DNA from: Ianthella basta
Taxonomy: Eukaryota > Porifera > Demospongiae > Verongiida > Ianthellidae
Length of the DNA: 64,000 nt
NCBI GenBank assembly: GCA_964019415.1
Contig: OZ025877.1
Coordinates: 5,903,185-5,967,184 of the forward strand
Reading direction: 5' to 3'
In this document: positions 28,801 to 37,000 of the stretch, in pieces
How the letters are laid out: each line of letters begins with the position of its first letter
How positions within the stretch are numbered: the first letter of the stretch is position 1
The notes under the pieces: generated by a model
Told to the model about the DNA's origin: nothing
What the model saw: the letters and a program-made list of their open reading frames with translations, nothing else
Databases searched by the model: none
Made by a program: the position numbers and the translations under genes

Positions 28801-31800
28801 AAAGCCCCATACGTTTGGCAGTAGCGAGCCTTTCCCTTGAACCGCTGCATAGGCTTCCTCCATCCTCTCCTGTGTTAGCCAGTGTTGCCTGTGATGAGCT
28901 ATGTTAGTGAATGGGTGATTCCACTCATTGTAGAGAAGAGGCAGCATGGTGTTGACAATAATGCTCAGCTCTGCTTTTCCACAACCAAAAATTGGCTCCA
29001 GGTCACACAGACGACAAGGGAATGCGAGTCTACGAAGCAGAACGCACAATCATTCCATTCCTGAGAACACACTTCTGTTCTTCCCTCTAATTTGGTCTGG
29101 AATATGTAGGGCAGCTTGCACTCTCTCCAGCTCCAACTTTGTATACAGTTCTTTACACCTGTACATATCGAACGAATCCAAGCAAAACCGCATCAAGCCA
29201 CAGTAGCAAACACTGTGCCGCTGCTAAGTTGGTTGCACTTTGCATGACCAACTATCTCCTAATCTTCAAGCTACCGTAGCGACAAACCTTTCATCCAAAA
29301 GAGCATGCAAATCTAGCCACTTCCTGCTAAGACGCTCCTGTTTGCGTAAATCCATCTCCTTGACCATGTACTGCATGAAAAGTTCTACTAAGTCGTTGTC
29401 GTCCTCCAATATCAGACCATCCAGCAAGGTCCGAGCGTCTGCTGCGAAAGCTGCCATGTTGTTGTTCGTATTTACCACTTTCCCGAAACTACGCAATGCC
29501 AAACGCTTCCACATTTCCGGATATACGTTAAATCTTAAAACGGTATCCATGGGATACCATAATGGAATTATGCTATGCTAAAACTCTCTAATGAAGGTAA
29601 TTAACGCACATCATAAGTGCTACTGATAAATCAAATCTACCTTTGCAGGTTGCTGAAGTCCTAAGGGACGTCACATGTCTTAACCAAAAATGTTCCATGT
29701 TACCCCATCCACAATTTTTTACATGGCTGCCATTTCGTTACTCATGTACCTTCAAACGTAAATGAAATTCTGATCCGTCTCTCTACTGTGCTATGAGTGG
29801 GCACAGTGAACTTTGTATATCAACACCTTCTAGGACATTCAACACAATTCGTCTAAACAGGAGGTACACAGAAATCAAAAATTTGTTCTTTTGTAAGTTA
29901 TCCCGCTTTATCTTACATGAAAGAATGTAACCATGCTTGATATTCTCAAAGGCATAAACCATTACCAAGCTCTTACAGCCTGACAGTTTCACCAATTATC
30001 ATCATTAATTTTACACTAGAAATAATAGAAATTTTCTACAAAAATAGCAAGGATGTAGGGATGACACAAAAAGTACAGAAACAAGCATCATCATCATTAA
30101 TTTTTCATATATATCATTAGGCTGGGTCATAATCTCTTTGCACAAGCAATTAAACATTCAATTAGAAACTCTGGTTCTGGGTGGACTGACTTAGCATTAC
30201 TGAGGCTGAAGAAACCTACTGTACATACTGTGCATATGGTTAGGCATCAGTAAGTCTTGCATAAGTAGCAAGGTTGGGCTGCTCACCTCCATCTCCTCAG
30301 GTGGAGAGGCCTGTGCTGATAGGTTGGAGCTGTCTGTCAAAGCGGAGGAGACTAGTGTTGTCCCATCAAGGGGCTGCCCCACCTCTGCAATCACCTCCAG
30401 TACCTTCTCGATCCTCACACTGGGCTGAGGCCAGATCTGGTCCTGCAAGGCCATGATGCTGCCCACCAAAGATGCAGGGAACCGGCTGCTGGTCAGCAGG
30501 CTCACCACAGTGCCTGCCAGGTTACGTCTGCAGGTATGGGTGATAGTACACACACGTATTTCCTCTATTTAGCTTATCAAAATTGTGTATTTAGACACAT
30601 GTGTGTATACAAAGAAGAAAGATGGGAGAAAATTGGCCACCAGTGTCTACAGGAAGCCAACCCATGCTGACCGCTATCTCCACTACAGCTCGCACCACCA
30701 TCCAATGGTAAAGTCTGATATAGTAGACTGACCCCACCACAGAGCCGAACGGATTTGCAAACAAAAGCCTGCCCTGGCAGATGAAAGGAAGCATGTCCAG
30801 AACGTTCTGATGGTGAATGGCTACCCTAAACGAGCAGTTATGAAGAAAGGAAAGAAAAGGAGAGATGCCCATCAGAGTGGCTGGCCAAAGCCCAGAGTGT
30901 TTCCGTCATACATTAAGGGCATCAGTAAGCAGATCATCAGAGAATGTAGGCCATTGGACATCCAGACGACTTTCAGTTCCACAAACACCCTTAGGAGATC
31001 GCTCACAAAAGTGAAGGAAATAGTAGGATGGATGTGAAGGGAGTTGTGTATTCGATCCCCTGAGCTGAATGCTCAGCTGCCTATGTTGGTGAGATGGGGA
31101 GAGCACTGAAAGTCCATATGGCAGAACACAGGGGGGGGATGAAGAACATGGGTACCAAAAAAGGAATCGCCATTCATGTCCAAAAGACTGCACACACCAT
31201 CAACTGGCAAGAAGCAAGGATCCTTGCAAGGGAAGACAACTGGGGAAGAAGGGTTCTCAAAGCCTTTGAGATCCAGCAAAGACCAATGATGAAATTGCAT
31301 GCTGGTCTAATTCTGGATCCATCATGAACCCCCTTTCTTCACCCAAGTAGAAGTCACCGACTCACGTGATTGGAAGTGCTGCGGCGGGAAGTCCAAACCC
31401 TATATAAAGGGGGGGACTTTTCGTAGTACTTCAACTTGATGATGACGACCATCAGGGTCGAAACATTCAAGATGAATCACTCCCTTCAACAGATTGTGCT
31501 TATTAACGTTCCTAAATCAGACAGAATTGTCACATCATCATATATACAAAGATTGGACAAAGTAACCCTACCATAACAGGATAACTATTACGGTGGTTTC
31601 ACAATTTCTAGTCCTGATTGACATTCGCGCATGGCACTTGATCACGTGAGTAAAGTATTGGAACAATAGGGTCGCACGTGCTTCGATCTACATGCACACA
31701 TAGATTGAAGCACGTGCGAGCCTATAGTTTCTATACTTTACTCACGTGATCGAGTGCAATGCACAAATGTCAATCGGGACTAGAAATCATGAAACCACTG

Positions 31801-33757
31801 TAATAGTTATCCTATATTATAATATTAAAATACAAAAAAATATCAAACAAAAATTCTGAACATGAAAATTTCCCAAATTACAGTAAACAGCATACATATT
31901 CAATTGGCCGCATCATTGTATTAGAAATGGTCATAGAGCTACTGTACATAAACAGTACATATGACAAACCTTCCAACTTCATCTGAAAAGTCCATTGATT
32001 CTAGCACAGAGAACAGCTGACCAGCAATGAACACACACTGGGCCTCCTCAGGTGAAGAGAGCTTAGGGGCAAGTACCTCCCTGTGGAACCTGAGTGAGAG
32101 AGACCAAGGAAAGACCAAGCTATTACAGGGTATGACTCATACACATGCAGAGTAATACAGGCTATACACTCACTATACTGTATGAGTTAGAATGAAGTTA
32201 ATTCAGTTCTCAATTATACTATAATTGGTGGTGCATTATTGGACTATCCCAATATGTTGCAGGCACACAGCAAGTTCACATGTCCACAGAAGTGCCTGCC
32301 AGGGCCTGTAACTTACTGTTTTAAATATGCACAATATTCAGACAAGGATGGCACAATTCTCTCCAGAAGCCCGTCTGCACTGTCTCCCAGGGAGTGGAGG
32401 TGCTTACAGAGGCAACGCCAGAAGAAGGCCACATCGGAACTGAGGATCTCCAAAGGAACGGTGTTCTGTACAGGCTTCATGGCTCCTCTTGTACCTCCTT
32501 CCACTGGTGAACAGAGTGGCAAATTCTCCTTGTTTTCCTCACCATGGTTTGTTGTCGCAGCCATGCAAGCCAGCATCGACTCAACAATGGACTCTGGCTC
32601 AATGTAGGCAAACAGTTTGTTCAAAGCCAGCTCAGCCACATCTGAGGATGCTTCCACATCGAGGCAATGTAAGAGCTTCAGAAAGTCGTCTCCTAGAGTA
32701 GCACTCCAGCTCCTCAGTAGGTTGCAGATACAGGCCTCCTGGACTACCTTGGAGCGATCCTGCAGGCCGTCCTTGAGCAACTGCACTCTCTGGCTGATGG
32801 TGAGGTGGCGTATGGTACAGTTTTCTGCCAGTTTCTTATATGCCTGCTGTCGAATGGCATCATTCACATCCCTCGTGCGTTGCATGATGACTGACAGCGT
32901 CTTCTTGTTGATGCAGACACAGGTAAGGACAGCCTTGCGCACATCCACCACTGAATCACACTCCAGCAGGTGAAGGTACTCCGCCACAACAGGACACTCC
33001 AGATCCTCTGCATTCTGTAACCAATGCAACGTGTGCACAGCCTGCACCCGTATGGCAGGAACACGGTCATACAGTCGCTTCAGCATGCTCGTCTGAATGG
33101 CATCCCACAATTCAACAGGGATTGAAAAATTTTCATCCACCACATTCAGGGCCTTGTCAACAATCATTGCCACCAGTTGACAGGAGTGCAGGCGAACAGA
33201 CTTATTTCTGGCCTGGTGGTAGGCCAGGAGCTGATTCAGAAGGAGCATATGAAAAGAGTTTGGATCATCTTCCGCGTCTTCAGCACTGTCGTCCACCTGA
33301 ACTAAGCCCAGGGCTGCATAGTGAGCAACGAGTTTCAAACACCTCTCTACTGCGGGCTCTTTCTTAGGAACGAGCAGGGCACGTTTCAGGGGGTCCATCA
33401 CGGCTACGAAGAAGTCCTGCGGGTTTGCTTCTTCTTCGATTTTCTTCAGTGATTTGACCAGTTTGAATTCGTTCTGACGTCCATTCTGTGCTGCATCCAA
33501 TACAGCCAATACACTCTCAGATAAGGTAAGAGTACCTACAGGATAAGCACATACATTAGTGAAACGTGTGACACGGTGTGCAACAGATCAGAGTCACAAC
33601 ATTGAAACCAAGTGGATGCGTAGGTCATTCGTTCAATAAACAGGGAAGTTAGTTAGGTGAAGCTATAGACAGAAAATACGTACAGAAATCAGTCACGTTT
33701 AGGTTCGAGTACAGTAATGCAAGTCTACAGTACGCCAAGCACCAATTCCTTACCCAT
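13708..33757 (-). CDS. NCAPG: NCAPG (condensin I subunit CAP-G)
   Basis: Fourteen exons over 20 kb: 33757-33754, 33535-32317, 32089-31970, 30527-30287, 24338-24231, 24053-23934, 23771-23643, 20754-20548, 20016-19835, 19566-19419, 18656-18528, 14153-14109, 13981-13858, 13760-13708. Phases close throughout, giving about 942 residues against 1015 in human. Exon 1 codes only ATG G; with exon 2 it gives MGTLTL, matching the family MG start. Exon 2 holds the N-terminal HEAT repeats (KREPAVER-like KKEPAVERCLKL, RIQAV-like RVQAVHTL, ISQRVQLLKDGLQDRSKVV). Later exons carry the Cnd3 region (FLDVLDSE, GEGLAKLLLSGRV, LAKLILLWYNPV, APASSPL). It acts as a kleisin-bound HEAT subunit in mitotic chromosome compaction. 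About 70 residues of the family's central coiled coil are absent between exons 4 and 5, perhaps lost or in an exon I missed. The exon 10 acceptor could be 19563. Confidence 0.93.
14770..18153 (+). mobile_element. Ty3/Gypsy-type retroelement, integrase upstream of RT-RNase H, decayed
   Basis: Coding remnants read in the order integrase, RT, RNase H, then LTR. The integrase zinc finger lies near 14830-14960 (HLGITKTK, CKSCEICQK). The core follows to about 15570 (MDIVGPL, DYATRYPEAVALP, WDEYLPYLLFVYREVP), then the C-terminal part (GPYQVSRRL, KIFHINLLKKW) to 15850. RT opens at 15990-16345 (SPIVLVPRKDGEVQFCVDF), is broken by a LINE fragment, and resumes at 17056 (PRVEEMFE, STLDLSKDYWQVPM, AYIDDIVVYS). 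RNase H runs 17700-18100 (LQTDVSEFDLDAVLSQ, IEKECLVIVWAL, GNADGLSR). Several frameshifts and stops break it. The RNase H DH motif reads NH. No gag, protease or 5' LTR is visible. Ty3 elements normally place integrase last; this order matches Gmr1-type elements. It is antisense in the NCAPG intron between exons 18656-18528 and 14153-14109. Confidence 0.85.
16347..17036 (+). mobile_element. LINE 3' fragment inserted in the Gypsy RT
   Basis: Following NRVAKFVAYPYA of the host RT, the frame runs into a non-LTR RT C-terminal region: LECIQNYAARLILQQRR, then a GWPTL motif, RRRLSEAIVTFR and AQLWNLLPPNLR, ending at a stop at 16816-16818. This is the usual tail of CR1/L2-type elements. About 220 bp of non-coding sequence with a C homopolymer (near 16926) follows. 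The host RT resumes at PRVEEMFE. No clean target duplication was found. Confidence 0.75.
18154..18466 (+). repeat. 3' LTR of the Gypsy-type element
   Basis: A polypurine tract, aagggggagggga (18141-18153), precedes TATGACAAAG; about 313 bp later the sequence ends GGAATGTCACA. The ends are inverted repeats (TATGACA against TGTCACA, one mismatch), as expected for an LTR that began TGTGACA. No second copy is in the window, so the boundaries rest on the tract and the inverted ends. Confidence 0.65.
18741..19262. mobile_element. 522-bp MITE with GGGTGGGCGGTAT ends
   Basis: It begins GGGTGGGCGGTAT and ends ATACCACCCACCC (12 of 13 inverted matches). It is flanked by the direct repeat cagtatacagta (18728-18739 and 19263-19274), which may be a target duplication or local repetitiveness. 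Inside is a hairpin CTCCCAGCC-ctaagt-GGCTGGGAG near 18981-19005. It lies in the NCAPG intron between exons 19566-19419 and 18656-18528. Confidence 0.7.
20143..20250. mobile_element. Copy of the ATGTAGGG short repeat
   Basis: ATTTCTACAAAAACTACTAA, then GATGTAGGGCTGGCATAAAAA, and after 76 bp the end TTGTCCCTACAT. It matches 11490-11591 along its length and lies in an NCAPG intron. Confidence 0.75.
21133..21333. mobile_element. 201-bp fold-back element, copy A
   Basis: Two arms of about 65-70 bp are inverted copies (GTTGGTTCTCTAATACCAG to GAGCATC, and back), with a short spacer and an asymmetric tail TCTGATGCCTGAGCCAGC to CCCTCACTTCA. It is flanked by an 11-bp direct repeat, tttccagtgtt (21122-21132, 21334-21344), so this is a dated insertion. 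The spacer and right arm form the core CTGAAGA-A-GACCAGA-GCA-TCTGGTC-GAAAC (21215-21244), a 7-bp perfect stem. Copy B is at 59292-59498. Confidence 0.9.
21957..22518. mobile_element. 562-bp TA-flanked MITE
   Basis: Left end TA-CCGTATCCTCTCTAAAAATT; right end, inverted, CCGTATTCGCTCTAAAAATT. TA on both sides suggests Tc1/mariner-type target choice. The interior holds repeated ACGAAAATTAGA-type words and no convincing ORF. It lies in the NCAPG intron 20755-23642. Confidence 0.85.
22680..23165 (+). pseudogene. Decayed coding remnant, possibly transposase-derived
   Basis: Plus-strand frames read SPLEFWKAHASLSKM near 23110-23155, after ELPQYVAVTEDVHPKY. This resembles the LEWWKRHxxxLP block near the C-terminus of hAT-like transposases. 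Upstream at 22690-22860 is a hydrophobic ORF. The frame is broken and no termini were found. The assignment is tentative. The remaining parts of this intron (21345-21956 and 23166-23640) carry only short unassigned frames. Confidence 0.3.
24952..25215 (+). pseudogene. Myb/SANT-like DNA-binding domain remnant
   Basis: The frame reads WTDAEVRALIGFWGDARVQ, then DWTQCRAKIKKLKNDHKN, the pattern of Myb/SANT-like (trihelix) domains that accompany DNA transposons. It has no ATG in a good position and ends in a stop. It lies in the 5.9-kb NCAPG intron 24339-30286. Confidence 0.6.
25880..26717 (+). pseudogene. pogo/Tigger-type DDE transposase remnant
   Basis: An upstream fragment near 25915-25975 reads KRMWNYDETVFATDA, the first catalytic aspartate block. 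The main frame 26172-26717 reads VILLMDGHASDINLELIALA, then LFSLPPHTTHALQLLDVAVY and GPLKDCW, the usual second half of DDE_1 domains. The position normally His in DGHxSH is Asp here. The stretch between is out of frame. An N-terminal CENP-B-like domain is absent, so the copy is dead. Confidence 0.8.
27088..27474 (+). CDS. Small Myb/SANT-like ORF, transposon-associated
   Basis: The frame of about 128 codons ends TAG at 27474; the first true ATG may be internal (M18, IASRIRF). It reads SEDILLLREVTVHEQPFA, then AKERTVTPIKSYITDDNKLK and EEQYTEK-like DEQYTEKQSLLEDL, a layout seen in Myb/SANT-like proteins of marine invertebrate DNA transposons. The conserved tryptophan of the second helix is not evident. 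A canonical AATAAA follows at 27606, so the unit could be expressed. It may belong with the adjacent Harbinger copy. Confidence 0.45.
   Translation: MPSHQQTFSQPTTSSTSMIASRIRFGTSEDILLLREVTVHEQPFARASPAREEVAANLSDNCDRLRGITARAAKERTVTPIKSYITDDNKLKKMSGADEQYTEKQSLLEDLRQRYEECEDLKVEQEVI
27676..28253. mobile_element. Element with CG-rich 20-bp terminal repeats
   Basis: The left end TTACGACCCGTTTCGCAACC is inverted at the right end (TTGCGAATCGAGTCGTAA). Inside each end lie degenerate 20-bp units: three on the left (GACCCGCTTCGAAACTGGTT type) and about five on the right (GTCGACCGGTTTCAAAACAG type, 28130-28235), in opposite orientation. A second outward-facing end, CGGGTCGTAAC, occurs at 28117-28127. The centre (27830-28080) has an open frame reading RRDFEEFTLQKFPPDSKKG, then DKSLRFFVKKTRLQLLDLPS, which weakly recalls KRBA2/Ginger-type integrase N-termini. 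No superfamily is assigned. Confidence 0.6.
28254..29550 (-). pseudogene. PIF/Harbinger transposase (HARBI1-like), two in-frame stops
   Basis: One reading frame from about 29190 down to 28260, plus an N-terminal segment 29550-29266, encodes a DDE_4 nuclease. Catalytic blocks are present: NVWGFVDGTIRRICRP, LYGDPAYP and VTVEWAFGH. Helical blocks LLRRLAFPCRLCDLEPIFG and RKRHDAS-like EGKRHDASMLRESG fit the family. In-frame stops occur near 29055 (TGA) and just after GDPAYPL at 28534 (TAA), with reading resuming in the same frame after each. Little other damage suggests a fairly young copy. It lies sense to NCAPG in its intron 4. Confidence 0.88.
30018..30090. mobile_element. Third copy of the ATGTAGGG repeat (left part)
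   Basis: It reads AATTTTCTACAAAAATAGCA, then GATGTAGGGATGACACAAAAA, stopping at ACAGAAACAAG. It matches 11478-11549 nearly base for base and is right-truncated. Confidence 0.8.
30595..31327 (+). pseudogene. Penelope-like retroelement, RT C-terminus and GIY-YIG
   Basis: The 5'-truncated frame starts inside the RT (LATSVYRKPTHADRYLHY), continues through a basic linker to FPSYIKGISKQIIRECRPLD and STNTLRRSL, then meets a stop at 31035-31037. After a frameshift a GIY-YIG-like endonuclease block follows (AAYVGEMGRALKVHMAEHRG, AIHVQKTAHTINWQEARIL, LDPS). RT followed by GIY-YIG is the arrangement of Penelope-like elements. It lies antisense in NCAPG between exons 32089-31970 and 30527-30287. A structured motif follows at 31435. 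Confidence 0.8.
31435..31464 (+). other. Hammerhead-like hairpin downstream of the Penelope-like ORF
   Basis: CTTGATGATGAC-GACC-ATCAG-GGTC-GAAAC: a 4-bp stem directly followed by GAAA and preceded by a TGATGA box. The same layout occurs in the fold-back elements at 21133 and 59101-59498. Between the TGATGA box and the stem there are more bases than a canonical hammerhead allows. Confidence 0.5.
31579..31812. mobile_element. Fold-back MITE with about 110-bp arms
   Basis: The left arm GGATAACTATTACGGTGGTT to GTCGCACGTGCTTCGATCTA is mirrored by the right arm ending AACCACTGTAATAGTTATCC, with about 90 percent matching and an 11-base loop around CATGCACACAT. Almost the whole element folds on itself. 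No target duplication could be fixed. Confidence 0.9.
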
Positions 33758-33900
33758 TGCAAACGATGCGAATGAACTGTCCCGCCAAAAAGCGCCTGTT
33801 GAAGGTAACTAAATTCATTGGTTCGGTTACTCAGCAACGTCAAAATGGCTGCCTAAAGCCTTTCGCATGCATACGAGACCTGCTGCAAGCCAAAGACAGT
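33758..33900. promoter_or_regulatory. 143-bp bidirectional promoter, NCAPG and CFAP119-like gene
   Basis: It separates the divergent starts of a condensin subunit and a ciliary-type protein. It contains CAAAATGGCTGCC at 33841-33853, a YY1-like word whose ATG opens a 4-codon upstream ORF ending TAA on the plus strand. No TATA box seen. Confidence 0.6.
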
Positions 33901-33988
33901 ATGTCTACCAGGGGATCTATCGGTGGGGGGAAGTCTGCATCCAAGCGAGCATCCACCACTGCAGCCGAAAAGGTTAGTGGAATATAGG

Positions 33989-34032
<44 letters not shown>

Positions 34033-37000
34033 CGTGTGTGTGTGCGCGCGCGCGTGTGCGTGTGCGTGTGTGTGTGTGCAAGTGTCTGCTTTGCTCTACT
34101 GCAATCATGTATGATGTAGATGTACACTTCCTCTGTCTGGATTTCAGCAAGTCCTTTGACACACCAACTAGGGATCTGTTTCTTGAATCTATTTAGTCTG
34201 CAAGCAAATTTTCTAGATTTTGAATTAGGAAGTGAATCACTCAGCTCTTCACCATCTTCAAGTTCTGGGTCACTGGGCCCATCTATGTCAACTTCTGTCT
34301 CACAATTGCTCTCAGCTTCCGAATGGTCTGCCGTGAACACACAAGGTCAGAAGTGCACTTGCACAATAACAAAATGGCCGTACTGGCCCCGCAGCACCAG
34401 ACACTTGACGTAGTGTCTCACCTTGAGATGAACAGTAGAGATTACTGTCTATCCAGTAAGTGTGTTTTTGTACACATAGCTTTCTGTCTGGCCAAAATTG
34501 TGTAATCAGTTTGTCGTGTGATCATATGCTCTGAATGGAGTGCAGCAGATTCCACATTGAGCGTGTGTTGCTAAAGGTTTGAAATGGGTTAAAGGAGTGG
34601 GCAGGACAAGTTCCTTGCATCATCCAGTCTTGCGTTGGGATGAGGTTTTTAGATCTTTTGAATCATAAATTAGTGATTACAATAAGGCACACATGCGCAC
34701 TGCCTGTGATAAATAGAAACCGGTTCATAAAACAGTGTCAATATACATAAACAATATTATATAAATACCAAGGACATCCGAGAAATGGCAAATGACAACA
34801 TGCAAGAAGAGATCAGTCTGCTATGAACTGTATCTCATCTACCATCAAGCCTCGCTGGCAGCAAGGTCCAATGGCTGCTAATGGAGGATCAGTTCTCTGG
34901 TCGGTTGGTGTAAAGAATACCTGGTCCCACGTAGGCACATGACTGTAGAATCAATGATGGAGAAGGCCAGCTTGCAGCGGATGAAATACATAGTGGTGCT
35001 GTACCGCTGTAGAGATGAGGCTGGCAAGCCTCTTGTACACAACTGTTGCCAAGGGTCCCCAGCCCCCACTTGTAGACACCACAAGGGGGGTGAAACTGCC
35101 ATGTTCTACTTCTAAAACACTCCTCTCATACGTCCTGCGCTTCTCCTGCTCATGCCTTCTGTAGCAAGCTGTCGTTGTTGTCCTACAGTTTGATGGGGCA
35201 TGCGAATTGAAAAATGCGTTGGGATGAGGTGCAAGCCTGCAATGTTTGCTGCTGCAGCCTAGCTGAGAAGGCAGATGATGATTGACTTTGCACTCCGGGA
35301 GAAGCTGCTACAAGGACACTCTGGTAGAAGGCAGCCAGTGCCCTAGAGCCCCAATCTCAATGGTAATTAACCTTGCCGAGTGGCCACAGGAGTCAAGGTT
35401 GCTTAGAGCAAGTTGGTACTTTGTTTTGGCTTCCTTGCAATGTTTGGCACTGGCAAGCTAGGCATTCTAACAAGTTGTATGGAATGTTTAGCTCCACAAA
35501 AGTGATTGCTCAGTCTATGGTGGCCACGATGTCAGGGTGAGCAGTACAAGGCTATAGTGAGAGGATTTCATTGCGATGGTGGAGGGAGTCTCTGCTCTGT
35601 GGCCAGGAAGCTCTGCCAGCACTTGAGCTTTTGGCAATCTTGATTTGATGCCATCAATAGAATTCCAAATTAAGGCCAGGTCAGTGCAGAGCTAGTTCAT
35701 GGAAGCTTGTTTGTATGTATTCTTGGTGGAAGATGACATGACTGTCGAACCATCAGCAAACACTTTCACTATGCAGAGTAGAAGTAGCTTCACCAAGAAT
35801 TGGGAAGCTCAAAGGTGGACCTCTCCTTGGTCACCATCTATGCCAAGAGTCGGGAATTCATGCTGTTGATGTGGGTAGCATATCTCTTAGCAGAGATGTG
35901 ATACTGATCTAATTAAACGTATTCTTCAGATCAAGGAACATCACTGCTAGTGGTACTCATCTGTGTTCACAGGCATTTGAATGACGGCTGACACGGCAAT
36001 GATGTTTTCCATGGTACCATTGCTATATGTCACGAATCCCTTCTGAAGGCTTGTGTCGAGGAGACTATTTTTTCGCAAGTAGTGAAGTAGAGTTCTCAGT
36101 GTATTGCTATAGGCTTGTTGAAGAGCTGATGTGAGAGCAGTGGGTCTGAAGCTCTCAGGGTTGACACCCTAGTCTTGCATGCTATGCCCAGTATTGCTAA
36201 CAAATGATGTCTACTACATGTTTCTTTCTGCATGTTTTATTCAGGTTGAAGAGGAAGAATCTCCAGTTGTTTATTTGGCCTGGAAAGTGTTCTCAAAAGA
36301 GGTGCTCAAGGAGCTACACTCTTTACCTCTGGAAGACCAGTCAAGGTAAGGATGGGCTGTACTGAAATATAATGGAGGCCTTATTACACTCCACACATGT
36401 ATACACAATGAGATACCATATGGACCTTAATTTTCACGGTACTAAAACGTTCGCGGATTGAGGAATTTTACGTTTTCGCATTTATATTTTTATGGATGCG
36501 CATCTCACAGTATAATATTAAATACATGCACTATATATCTGTACTAAAACAGTATGGTCTCCCATGGAAAATCTGAACCTTCTCAATACCTGTGCGAAGG
36601 GCTAGAGCTGGAATGGCTAAGTAACGACGCCGGACCGCGCCATATCTGCTCAGCGCACTTGTACCTCGTCGTGTAATCCTTCGGAGAGGAAGGCCACTGC
36701 TGACTACAGAATTAGTCACTGCAAAGGCAATTCATTGCTACGCCACACCAGGGTACACTGTGCCCTTTAGACAGTGGCCATTTTTGTGTAAACTATGACA
36801 TTGCTGTTCTCAAAAATGGCTGCACCACAAGCCCACAGCCTAAATTTTGTGGGGCTAAACTTTTGTCAATGGCTGCTGATCTGTGAAAACCATGAAAATG
36901 GTGTACTGTGAAATTAAGGTCCATACGGTATTCCCTTTCTGCAGCAAAGTAGCCAAGGTACTTGACTTGACACAGTTTCAGGAGGATGTCAGGACAGCTG

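Noticed and set aside
33840..34340. 166-codon minus-strand frame across the CFAP119-like first exon
   Set aside because: Includes a CA-repeat translation; opposite a supported exon, no family motif.
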